A program made the translations under genes and the position numbers. A stretch of DNA of 64,000 bases. Origin: Lachnospiraceae bacterium XPB1003 (GTDB taxonomy: Bacteria > Bacillota > Clostridia > Lachnospirales > Lachnospiraceae). Below, in pieces: positions 8,906 through 16,864 of this stretch. The stretch lies in assembly GCA_900102065.1 (NCBI GenBank), contig FMVK01000015.1, forward strand, positions 25,447 through 89,446, in the 5' to 3' direction. Below the pieces are notes generated by a model. It did no database searches. It saw only the letters and a program-made list of their open reading frames with translations, and had not been told where the DNA came from. Position 1 is the first letter of the stretch; each line of letters opens with the position of its first letter.

Positions 8906-10363
8906 CAGCTGCTTTATCCTTGCTGCCAGCTCTGCGGTATCCGCACCCGCCGACATTCTCCATGCCCAGTTTCCACCAAGAGTAGAAGGAGTATTGATCC
9001 GCCCTTCGCTTCCGAGTTCCAGATAATCCTGCATGGGGATCACAACAGTATCAGCCACGCTTCGCTGTGCAAGACGTATAAGCTCCCAGCCGAATTGTTT
9101 TCCGTTTTTGATACCCATATAATCTATTGCAAACTTTCGGTCTTTCTTCCCTGCTTTTTCAAACCATCCGATCGCCGTGTCATTGTCATGAGTACCGGTA
9201 TATACAACACAGTTCTTATCATAATTATGCGGAAGATAATTATTATCCTCTCCGCTGTCAAAAGCAAATTCAAGGATCTTCATTCCCGGGAATCCTGTCT
9301 TCTTCACAAGTCTGAAAACAGAAGGAGTCAGAAATCCCAGATCCTCGGCGATGATCTTGCGATCTCCAAGCTTTTCCTTCACGACTTTAAAGAAATCATA
9401 TCCGGGGCCCTTCTCCCAATGTCCGAATTCCGCGGTAGGATCGCCGAAAGGAATATTGTAGTATTCATCAAATCCTCTGAAGTGATCGATACGTACAACG
9501 TCGTATAATTCAAAGCAGGTCTTTAATCTCTCGATCCACCACTTATATCCCGTCTTCTTAATATGCTCCCAGTCATAAAGCGGATTACCCCAGAGCTGAC
9601 CCGTCGCAGAAAAATAATCAGGCGGGCATCCTGCAACACCTGTAGGATCATTATTCTTATCGAATTTAAACAGCTCGGGATGTGACCATGTATCTGCGCT
9701 GTCACGAGCAACATACAAAGGAATGTCACCTATTATCTCCACGCCTTTTTCATTGGCATATTTTTTAAGACTGATCCACTGCTTAAAGAAAAAATACTGG
9801 ATAAATTTATAACACATCACTTTATCATGATATGCAGGAGACGAAAGTAATTCTTTTACAGCAGTTTTCTTATGCTTCTTAAGATCCTCCGGCCACTGAT
9901 TAAAACTCTTTCCTTTGAAATGTTCTTTAAGAGCCATAAAGAGAGCATAATCATCGAGCCATGATGAATTATCTTTCTCAAATTTTATAAAATCATTGTC
10001 ATCCTCTATCCCGCTTTTTAAATATGCTTTTCTGAGAAGTTTGAAACGATTGTTATAAATCTTTTCGTAATCAACTGTAGATTGATCACTTCCCCAGTCA
10101 ATCGACTCGCAATCTTTTTTTGATAACCACTTCTTTGCAATGAATTCCTCAAGATCAACAAAATAAGGGTTTCCGGCAAAAGTAGAGAATGACTGGTAGG
10201 GTGAATCTCCGTAACCCGTAGGTCCCATGGGAAGAACCTGCCAATATGACTGTCCCGCAAGCGCAAGAAAATCAACAAATTCATAAGCTTCTTTTGAAAA
10301 ACATCCGATTCCGTATTGTGAAGGTAAAGAACTGACCGGCAATAATATTCCGCTTCTTCGCAT
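8867..10363 (-). CDS. malQ: 4-alpha-glucanotransferase (amylomaltase)
   Basis: A 498-residue GH77 enzyme of standard length that disproportionates maltodextrins in glycogen or starch metabolism. The start MRRSGILLPVSSLPSQYGIG, the GPTGYGDSPYQ motif, VRIDHFRGFDEY with the nucleophile Asp, AEDLGF with the acid/base Glu, and the GTHDNDTAIGW motif with the transition-state Asp are all intact. The protein has no signal peptide, so it is cytoplasmic. It is a single-gene unit; the neighbours are not sugar genes. Its last codons overlap the convergent CYTH gene. Confidence 0.96.
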   Translation of the reverse strand: MRRSGILLPVSSLPSQYGIGCFSKEAYEFVDFLALAGQSYWQVLPMGPTGYGDSPYQSFSTFAGNPYFVDLEEFIAKKWLSKKDCESIDWGSDQSTVDYEKIYNNRFKLLRKAYLKSGIEDDNDFIKFEKDNSSWLDDYALFMALKEHFKGKSFNQWPEDLKKHKKTAVKELLSSPAYHDKVMCYKFIQYFFFKQWISLKKYANEKGVEIIGDIPLYVARDSADTWSHPELFKFDKNNDPTGVAGCPPDYFSATGQLWGNPLYDWEHIKKTGYKWWIERLKTCFELYDVVRIDHFRGFDEYYNIPFGDPTAEFGHWEKGPGYDFFKVVKEKLGDRKIIAEDLGFLTPSVFRLVKKTGFPGMKILEFAFDSGEDNNYLPHNYDKNCVVYTGTHDNDTAIGWFEKAGKKDRKFAIDYMGIKNGKQFGWELIRLAQRSVADTVVIPMQDYLELGSEGRINTPSTLGGNWAWRMSAGADTAELAARIKQLSELYGRFLLRHV

Positions 10364-10474
10364 AACAAACTCCTGATCCGTGAATCCCGATAATGCTTTA
10401 TTTATTGATAGATATGACGTTTTGATTATATCCCACGTTCACTGCATCGTCAATCAACGCGGTCCTTTCCGGAT

Positions 10475-10506
10475 AAAACAAAACAGCACATCGGATGATG
10501 TGCTGT
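10475..10506 (-). terminator. Intrinsic terminator of the H1-like gene
   Basis: A 10-bp perfect stem (10483-10492 with 10497-10506) with a four-base loop is followed on the minus strand by TTTGTTTTAT. Confidence 0.85.
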
Positions 10507-10532
10507 CTCTTTATATTGATGTTTCAGTAAGA

Positions 10533-10991
10533 TTACTTCTTAGCTGTAGCCTTCTTTGCTACGGACTTCTTAGCAGTTGTCTTCTTAGCCGTTGTTGCCT
10601 TCTTTGCTACAGGCTTCTTTGCAGCTGTCTTCTTAGCTGTTGTTGCCTTCTTTGCTACGGGCTTCTTTGCAGCTGTCTTCTTAGCTGTTGTTGCCTTCTT
10701 TACTGCGGGCTTCTTTGCAGCTGTCTTCTTAGCGGTTGTTGCCTTCTTTGCTACAGGCTTCTTTGCAGCTGTCTTCTTAGCGGTTGTTGCCTTCTTTGCA
10801 GTAGCCTTCTTAGCTGTTGCAGCCTTCTTTGTTGTTGTTGCCTTCTTTGCCGTTGCAGCCTTCTTTGTTGTTGCCTTCTTTGCTGTTGCAGCCTTCTTTG
10901 TTGTTGTTGTCTTCTTAGCTGTTGCAGCCTTCTTTGCTGCGGGCTTCTTTGCAGTAGCCTTCTTAGCTGTTGCTTTCTTCTCTTCTGCCAT
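10533..10991 (-). CDS. Histone H1-like Lys/Ala-rich nucleoid protein
   Basis: A 152-residue protein made almost wholly of Lys, Ala and Thr with a few Pro and Val. It is built from five- to six-residue AKKAT / AKKPV units like the tails of eukaryotic H1 and the bacterial HC1/HC2 and AlgP proteins. There is no folded domain, no signal peptide and no acidic residue after the first five codons. It should coat DNA or RNA by charge. A GGAGGG site lies close to the ATG. The gene has its own promoter and terminator. A perfect-phase 48-base internal repeat (see separate entry) means length will vary between strains. A DNA-binding role is inferred from composition. Confidence 0.8.
   Translation of the reverse strand: MAEEKKATAKKATAKKPAAKKAATAKKTTTTKKAATAKKATTKKAATAKKATTTKKAATAKKATAKKATTAKKTAAKKPVAKKATTAKKTAAKKPAVKKATTAKKTAAKKPVAKKATTAKKTAAKKPVAKKATTAKKTTAKKSVAKKATAKK
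10596..10787 (-). repeat. Four tandem 48-bp repeats inside the H1-like gene
   Basis: Units starting at 10596, 10644, 10692 and 10740 are nearly identical over 48 bases (16 codons), differing at only a few bases. The period is a multiple of three, so gain or loss of units keeps the frame. No spacers are present, so it is not a CRISPR array. Confidence 0.9.
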
Positions 10992-11069
10992 AATTTCCCT
11001 CCATGTTGGAATGTTTAAAAAATATTTTTTTATTTGCTAGCAATGGCAAGCTGTCCTATTTCATTCGAA

Positions 11070-11098
11070 ATTTTAACTTATTATGTAAATCATTTCAA
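11070..11098 (-). promoter_or_regulatory. Promoter of the H1-like gene
   Basis: TTGAAA (11098-11093) and TAAAAT (11075-11070) on the minus strand are 17 bases apart. This gives a leader of about 70 bases before the ATG at 10991. Confidence 0.65.
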
Positions 11099-11137
11099 CT
11101 GTTTTTGTTGAAAAATCAAGATTTTTGAGGTTAACCT

Positions 11138-12007
11138 TTATAACATTTTTAAAATCTCTTTCAGTTCATCGATTGTAAATTTGTAATCTTTATTACAAAA
11201 ATCACAATGAAGATTAACACTTTTTTCTTCGCTTATCATTGACTCTATCTCTTTTCTGCCAATGCTTATAAGCGCTTTCTTTACGCGGTCTCGCGAGCAA
11301 TTGCAATGATATCTCACCGGTATTTTTTCTTCCACTTCGATATCTCCGAGAACAGACTTCATCATCAATTCAGGAGTATCACCTGCATCTAATCTGTTGG
11401 TAACGGAATCAAATTCGGAAAGTTTTTTTTCTATCGCAGTTATGGTTTCTTCAGATGCAAACGGCATCAACTGAATGATAAAACCGCCGGCTGCTTTTAC
11501 TGATCTGTCGCGATCAACCAAAACACCAAGTGCAACAGACGTAGGTATCTGTTCACTCTCCGCAAAATAATATGTCAGATCTTCAGCGATCTCTCCTGTG
11601 CGTAATGCAGTCTGTCCCACATAAGGATCCTTTAGTCCCAGATCTTTTATAACAGAAAGCATTCCTTTTCCTATACCACTTCCAACATCAAGATGCTTAT
11701 CCGCTCTGAGCGGAAGATCTACATTGTTGTTGTAGATGATGCCCTTAACATTGGCATTTACATCAGCTGTTACAGTTATGCTTTTAACAGGTCCGTCACA
11801 ATCTATCTTAAGCGTAACGATATCCGATTCGCTTTTTCCCATGGTGCCCATCATCGCTCCGGCAGTAAGCATGCGTCCAAGCGCAGCAGTGCATAACGGA
11901 CTGGTGTTGTGTATCTGTCTTGCTTCTTCAACGGTTTCTTTTGTATCAGCCGCAAAAAATCTTACCTCTCCGTTAAATGCGGTTCCTCTTATCATATGAT
12001 CATTCAT
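11138..12007 (-). CDS. hslO: Hsp33 redox-regulated chaperone
   Basis: A 289-residue protein of standard Hsp33 length. It starts with DHMIRGTAFNGEVR and has the conserved GRMLTAGAMMGTM and GQTALRTGEIAEDLTYYFAESEQ segments. The redox switch zinc site is intact: CNC near residue 235 and CDFC near 268 (the CxC and CxxC pairs). Under oxidation and unfolding stress these cysteines form disulfides and the protein becomes an ATP-independent holdase. It is cytoplasmic. A CAGGAGAT site precedes the ATG. It is transcribed alone, downstream of metY with a long gap. Confidence 0.97.
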   Translation of the reverse strand: MNDHMIRGTAFNGEVRFFAADTKETVEEARQIHNTSPLCTAALGRMLTAGAMMGTMGKSESDIVTLKIDCDGPVKSITVTADVNANVKGIIYNNNVDLPLRADKHLDVGSGIGKGMLSVIKDLGLKDPYVGQTALRTGEIAEDLTYYFAESEQIPTSVALGVLVDRDRSVKAAGGFIIQLMPFASEETITAIEKKLSEFDSVTNRLDAGDTPELMMKSVLGDIEVEEKIPVRYHCNCSRDRVKKALISIGRKEIESMISEEKSVNLHCDFCNKDYKFTIDELKEILKML

Positions 12008-12345
12008 AAGATTTATCTCCTGTTATCTTTAAATATATTTACAATACACTTTTCGTTTTAGAGTATCAAGTCATAACAAATTCAGATCAAGATCTTTAAG
12101 ATGAGTTTGAAATCCATTTATATAAGATCATTATTTCGGATCAGTTTTCTTATATACTAATTTCATTCTTTATTATTCATTATATATATATATCTTTTTC
12201 TCTATTGTATGTGTTATTTTTCCATACATATGTGAAATATTTTTTCGAATTTTTTTCCGAAGTCTTTTCCCGAAACTTATCTTTAAGATTAATTCGGTTT
12301 AGAGCCCACGAACACAACAGTTTTTTCATCATCGATCGTAAATTT

Positions 12346-12431
12346 AAAAGACCCCTTACTTTTTGATATGTATCTTCTTCAGCGGACATTCCGGTAAGGA
12401 AGATACACATTATTATGTAATGAGGTCTTTT
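12346..12431 (-). terminator. Compound two-stem hairpin after metY
   Basis: An outer stem of about 14 bp (12346-12359 with 12417-12431, one bulge, one G-T) encloses a second perfect 8-bp stem (12370-12377 with 12399-12406) that is capped by a small CGG/CCG hairpin. On the minus strand it begins about 40 bases after the metY stop and ends in TTTTAAATTT, so it can act as a terminator. It is larger than usual terminators. The rest of the 12008-12345 gap is AT-rich with no supported gene. Confidence 0.6.
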
Positions 12432-12472
12432 ATTATGAATATTTATTCTGATTTATTTGTTCAGATATTTTT

Positions 12473-13753
12473 TTAGAACTCCAGAGCCTGCTTCAGATCA
12501 TCAATAAGATCCTGCTTGTCTTCAAGGCCGCAGCTCATCCTTACCATTCCTGCAGGGATTCCTGCTGCATCAAGCTGCTCCTCTGTCATCTGACGATGTG
12601 TTGAAGTTGCAGGATTGAGACAGCATGTTCTTGCATCGGCAACATGAGTTTCGATAGCGGCAAGTTTAAGTCTCTTCATAAATGCTTCTGCAGATTTTCT
12701 TCCTCCCTTAAGAACGAAGGATACTACGCCGCATCCGCCGTTGCCGAAATATTTCTGAGCAAGAGGATAATACTTATTGCTCTTAAGTCCGGGATAATTA
12801 ACAGACTCAACCTTGTCATGTCCCTCAAGGAATTCAGCTACAGCCTGTCCGTTTTCAACATGGCGAGGCATGCGAACGTGAAGTGATTCAAGTCCAAGGT
12901 TAAGAAGGAATGCATTCTGAGGAGACTGGATCGAACCGAAGTCTCTCATAAGCTGTGCTGTTGCCTTTGTAATGAAGGCGCCTTCCTTTCCGAACTTCTC
13001 GGCGTATGTTATTCCGTGATATGAATCATCGGGTTTTGTAAGTCCGGGGAACTTATCTGCATGTGCCATCCAATCGAATTTTCCGGAATCAACGATAGCT
13101 CCGCCAACTCCTGCGCCATGACCATCCATATATTTTGTTGTTGAATGTGTAACGATATCAGCGCCCCACTCGATTGGTCTGCAGTTAAAAGGTGTAGGGA
13201 AAGTATTATCTATGATAAGAGGTACACCATGTTCGTGAGCTGCCTTTGCGTATAACTCTATATCAAGAACAGTAAGCGCAGGATTAGCAATGGTCTCACC
13301 GAATACAGCGCGGGTATTTTCTTTGAATGCCGCATTGATCTCTTCCTCTGTGCAATCAGGTGCAACAAAAGTAACATCAATTCCCATCTTTCTCATGGTT
13401 ACTTCTATAAGATTGAATGTTCCACCGTAGATGGATGAAGAAGCAACGATATGACTTCCGCACTCGCAAATATTGAAAAGTGAGAAGAAATTAGCCGCCT
13501 GTCCCGAGGAAGTAAGCATTGCTGCTGTTCCGCCCTCAAGCTCAGCTATCTTAGCTGCAACATAATCATTAGTGGGATTCTGGAGTCTGGTATAAAAATA
13601 TCCTGAAGCTTCCAGGTCAAAGAGCTTACCCATGTCTTCGCTTGTATCATATTTAAATGTAGTAGACTGAATGATCGGTATCTGACGAGGTTCACCGTTC
13701 TTGGGTGTATACCCTCCCTGTACGCATTTTGTGTTTAATCTGTAGTCGCTCAT
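12473..13753 (-). CDS. metY: O-acetylhomoserine sulfhydrylase
   Basis: A 426-residue PLP enzyme of the Cys/Met-metabolism family. It converts O-acetylhomoserine plus sulfide to homocysteine. The start LNTKCVQGGYTPKNGEPRQ and the length fit MetY rather than MetB or MetC. PLP-site residues are visible in SGYFYTRLQNPT, SSGQAANFF, DNTFPTPFNCRP and THSTTKYMDGHG, where the Lys forms the Schiff base. A GGAGGG site precedes the ATG. No SAM riboswitch pattern is visible in the leader. The gene stands alone between two long gene-free stretches. Confidence 0.95.
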   Translation of the reverse strand: MSDYRLNTKCVQGGYTPKNGEPRQIPIIQSTTFKYDTSEDMGKLFDLEASGYFYTRLQNPTNDYVAAKIAELEGGTAAMLTSSGQAANFFSLFNICECGSHIVASSSIYGGTFNLIEVTMRKMGIDVTFVAPDCTEEEINAAFKENTRAVFGETIANPALTVLDIELYAKAAHEHGVPLIIDNTFPTPFNCRPIEWGADIVTHSTTKYMDGHGAGVGGAIVDSGKFDWMAHADKFPGLTKPDDSYHGITYAEKFGKEGAFITKATAQLMRDFGSIQSPQNAFLLNLGLESLHVRMPRHVENGQAVAEFLEGHDKVESVNYPGLKSNKYYPLAQKYFGNGGCGVVSFVLKGGRKSAEAFMKRLKLAAIETHVADARTCCLNPATSTHRQMTEEQLDAAGIPAGMVRMSCGLEDKQDLIDDLKQALEF

Positions 13754-13775
13754 AAACCCTCCTTGATATATTTTT

Positions 13776-13807
13776 ACGCACTTATACCTCGTTCCGGCTT
13801 AATGCGT
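13776..13807 (-). promoter_or_regulatory. Hairpin in the metY leader
   Basis: ACGCA plus TTA (13776-13784, one bulged C) pairs with TAATGCGT (13800-13807), just upstream of the metY ribosome binding site. It may affect translation or mRNA stability. It does not match a SAM riboswitch that I know. Confidence 0.35.
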
Positions 13808-13859
13808 TTTTATATTTTCCTTATTTGATATAAGTATTAACTATAACGGATTGAGTTTA

Positions 13860-15223
13860 TCACCTATAAGAGTAAATTTCCAGCAATAAACCGTTCATAC
13901 TTTATTTTTTCATGCGATAACGCTTATCCCCCATCTCAGGTCATTGAAGATTATTTCTATTATATAGTAGGAAGTCCTCCTGTTGATTCGTATGTGTGAC
14001 ATTACGATTCACCGGCCGGCGGATCGATCATATGAATCAGACCGTTTAATCACGATTTAACCATTAATCTGTTAGGTTTTATAAAAAGTGCACCCAACCT
14101 GCCTCCCCAAATCTAAAAATTCCATTTTTAAGCCTCTGTAGTGTATTACAAAAACCTCAAAATTTTATGTTAACCACTTTGTTATGTTAACTTAATCCTT
14201 TAAATCGATTTTTCTATATTCCAATTACTTCAACCAAGAGTACATGGAATTATTCCAAATTATCATTTTGGTCAATTCAAATTTTTAATTTAATTTATCG
14301 CTGTTTTTAAATTAATTAATTTTAGGTTTATCTATTCTTGCACATCTTCTTTATGTTAACCAGTGTTTTTTCCCGCTCTCTTTCAACTCGAATTTATGTC
14401 ACCCAGCTTTTTGTATTGCGGTAATTCAGCAGATTAGTCTGGTCTAACTCGCAAAATACCCGAAATAGGTCGAAATAAGCACTCTAAAAATCGAAAAAAG
14501 AGGAGCTATACTTCAAAAAAACACACAAAAAAAGCACATTCATTTTATCCGCTAAATAACGATGTACTCTTTTGAGGATCCGAAAATCTCTAAATTATAT
14601 TATTCATCAGGCTGGAAATCTTGATCGATCATTTTATGACCTTGTGAAAATCTCTCACGACATTTTAATTCACATTTTACATAAAATGAGTTTTCAGATA
14701 AAATCTCTGGTTTAATTATTGGGAATAATTTATGGTTTCCTTCGATTTTTATAAAAAAATGTCAAATTTCCCCGACCCGGAAATCCGCCAGATATTTCGA
14801 TTCGTTTTGAAAAGCGATTTTATAGAAGCGTTGAAGCTGTAAATAGCAGCGCATGAGATAATATCGCCACAGAGATAGTGTTGCAAATATTATTCAGAGC
14901 CCAGCATTTTGTTTAATCACAAATTAACAGTGCGTTTAAATTCAAATTTAACCCATTAAAATGCTTGCGATCCACCTCGGGAAAAGTCGAAGTTTGATAA
15001 TTATTATGGTTTGGTTTAACTTTCCGCGCCAGTTATATTCGTCTACGCTAGCTGATTTGTCGGCGCATTTTAGTTTTGTTATATCTCGATTATATTTTAA
15101 TGCACTTTAATGCGTAATCATGATAAGAGAAGTCCAAATCTCTAAGATGATTATCCTGCCGAAGAATACAATATTTCCCTTGCTCTCCTTTTTTTCACAC
15201 CTTCAAAGTAAAATCTCCCTGAC
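13860..15223. other. Gene-free AT-rich stretch of about 1.4 kb
   Basis: I see no ORF with a ribosome binding site, no tRNA T-loop signature and no rRNA in this stretch. It is AT-rich with many homopolymer runs. It contains three exact copies of TTATGTTAAC (14165-14174, 14182-14191 and 14351-14360) and a hairpin CATTTTA-CA-TAAAATG near 14680. It may be decayed mobile or gene DNA, or a regulatory or structural region. Confidence 0.5.
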
Positions 15224-15252
15224 TTGACCTTCTTTTCAAAATATGCTAAAGT
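15224..15252 (+). promoter_or_regulatory. Promoter of the Rpn-like gene
   Basis: TTGACC (15224-15229) and TAAAGT (15247-15252) are 17 bases apart, with a TG one base before the -10 (extended -10). This gives a leader of about 110 bases. Confidence 0.65.
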
Positions 15253-15288
15253 TGGCGCACATAGGATTCTACATCGCATTCGCGACAT

Positions 15289-15316
15289 AGAGGAAGTCTT
15301 TCAACTCCTCTTTTTT
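15289..15316 (+). terminator. Terminator-like hairpin in the Rpn leader
   Basis: AGAGGA plus GT pairs with AC plus TCCTCT (15289-15311, one bulged A), and six T follow directly. It lies between the promoter and the start codon, so it could limit expression of the nuclease by early termination. Confidence 0.5.
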
Positions 15317-15367
15317 CCTAACACCTAATAACATATTAAGGCTCATTTTTACGTGGAAAGGAGTACC

Positions 15368-16216
15368 ATGAAGAAACAGAAAACCGAAGGTAACAGAGAG
15401 TATAAGAGCGATCTTTTCTCCATGCTCATGCAGGAGAAGAAATATGCATTGGAGACCTACAATGCGATCAACAATTCCAATCACAAAGATCCGGAAGCGA
15501 TCGAAATAATCACCTTGGAACACGGTGTATCTCTGTCTATACGTAACGATGCTTCATTCATATTGGATATGAGCGCTAATTACTACGAACACCAGTCTAC
15601 TTACAGCCCCAATATGCCCTTACGAAACCTTCTGTACTATACAGAAGATGTAAGAAGGTGGATCCGGAAGGAAGAAAAGAACATCTACGGAAGGAGCACA
15701 ATTTCTGTCCCCACCCCTCATTTTGTGGTATTCTATAATGGTAAACAGAAACGACCGGAGCAGGAGATCCAGAGACTTTCTGAGGCATTTATAAAGCCAA
15801 GCGAAAAGCCTGAGTTAGAGCTTACCTGCCGTGTGATCAACATAAATCCGGGGAACAATGTGAACATAATGCAACGTTCATCTGCGCTGGCCGGTTATTC
15901 TTATCTGATCGAGCTCGTTAGGAAGTATGAGCCGGATATGGTGTTGGAAGAAGCTATCCGCAGAGCGATCGATGAGTGTATAGCCGAAGATATACTGGCA
16001 GAATTCCTCAGAGCGCACAGAAACGAGGTGGAAAAAATTATGAATCTGGATTTTACCCACGAAAGACAATTAGAGCTAACTGCCCGCGACGAATACAACG
16101 CAGGGATTCAACAGGGCATTGAGCAAGAGCGGAAACACACCGATGAACAGAGATTAAGAGCTGAAGCAGCAGAAGCCAGGATAAAGATACTGGAAGAAGC
16201 TTTAGCCACCAAGTAA
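15368..16216 (+). CDS. Rpn-family PD-(D/E)XK nuclease
   Basis: A 282-residue protein from the ATG at 15368, which has AAAGGAG four bases upstream; a GTG at 15353 precedes that site and is rejected. It matches the Rpn / PDDEXK_2 transposase-nuclease group common in Lachnospiraceae. The nuclease core has Asp in RNDASFILDMS and the EHQ of NYYEHQSTYSPNMPLRNLLYY in the usual places of the D...ExQ/K site. Residues about 220-282 are a Lys/Glu-rich coiled coil. Rpn proteins promote RecA-independent recombination, and related forms act in phage defence. Here the gene stands alone after a long gene-free region, with its own promoter and a terminator-like leader. Confidence 0.8.
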   Translation: MKKQKTEGNREYKSDLFSMLMQEKKYALETYNAINNSNHKDPEAIEIITLEHGVSLSIRNDASFILDMSANYYEHQSTYSPNMPLRNLLYYTEDVRRWIRKEEKNIYGRSTISVPTPHFVVFYNGKQKRPEQEIQRLSEAFIKPSEKPELELTCRVININPGNNVNIMQRSSALAGYSYLIELVRKYEPDMVLEEAIRRAIDECIAEDILAEFLRAHRNEVEKIMNLDFTHERQLELTARDEYNAGIQQGIEQERKHTDEQRLRAEAAEARIKILEEALATK

Positions 16217-16222
16217 TAGGTT

Positions 16223-16771
16223 TTACCTTTTACTGTAATTCCAGAATTTAAGAAGCTTATATGCAGCCCATATGAAATACAATAAGAAAGGTAACTGTAA
16301 TCCCATAGCAAGGCCGTATCCTGTGACATGAGAATAGTTTCCGGCCTTACCCTCGGCAACCAGCACAACACTCATCATGACATATACCGCGATCAGGATA
16401 AGTGCCATAAGAGCAAAGGTAAGCCCCATCTTCAGGCAGTGACTTCTTATGCCCTTTTTGTCCGCAAAATCCTCGGGTCTTTTGCTCCCGGAATAAGTTT
16501 TACGCCAGAGATAGCAGTTCATGACCTTGCCCATATACTCCCATTCCTTGTCTATGAGCATCTGCATGTAAAGTGCTTTGGAAAGTCCGGTTACATCCGC
16601 CACATATTTCACCTTTTCGGGAGTACCTTCCGTAAAATCAAAGTAAAACAGAGAGCTTTCTCCGAGGCGTTCCAGCTTAAACCCTTCCGATGCTTTTTCT
16701 TCAAGGAAGTACTCAAGATCCTCCGGAACGATATATCTCAATGATGCAAAAAAATTCTTTTTATCAGCCAT
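16223..16771 (-). CDS. DUF2812 membrane protein
   Basis: A 182-residue protein. The first 100 residues are the DUF2812 domain (FFASLRYIVPEDLEYFLEEK, then EGFKLERLG, FYFDFTEGTPEKVKYVAD, then WEYMGKVMNCYLWRK). Two membrane helices follow (about 118-138 and 155-175). Its relatives are often encoded next to PadR regulators or transporters; here it lies 93 bases downstream of the ABC-2 exporter genes on the same strand. No biochemical role is established. The 3' end faces the Rpn gene six bases away. Confidence 0.8.
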   Translation of the reverse strand: MADKKNFFASLRYIVPEDLEYFLEEKASEGFKLERLGESSLFYFDFTEGTPEKVKYVADVTGLSKALYMQMLIDKEWEYMGKVMNCYLWRKTYSGSKRPEDFADKKGIRSHCLKMGLTFALMALILIAVYVMMSVVLVAEGKAGNYSHVTGYGLAMGLQLPFLLYFIWAAYKLLKFWNYSKR

Positions 16772-16864
16772 TTCCCTTTATTCCCTCTCCCATAAATAAT
16801 TTAAAACTTTCCCGGTAACACCTCATAATTCAAAAAAACTACGGGCGTCCGTCGCCAAACAGGC

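Noticed and set aside
10596..10787. CRISPR array
   Set aside because: The repeats are adjacent with no spacers and lie inside a coding sequence.
10380..11018. A long plus-strand frame rich in Leu, Cys and Ser
   Set aside because: It is the mirror of the Lys/Ala repeat codons of the H1-like gene on the minus strand and has no ribosome binding site.
12180..12410. A 76-codon minus-strand frame downstream of metY
   Set aside because: It runs through the nested hairpin, has no ribosome binding site and has a low-complexity AT-driven composition.
13754..13860. SAM riboswitch in front of metY
   Set aside because: The leader has one hairpin but none of the conserved SAM-I core segments; the pattern does not fit.
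13860..15223. tRNA or rRNA genes in the long gene-free stretch
   Set aside because: No T-loop GGTTC-type signature, CCA-type end or rRNA block could be found on either strand.
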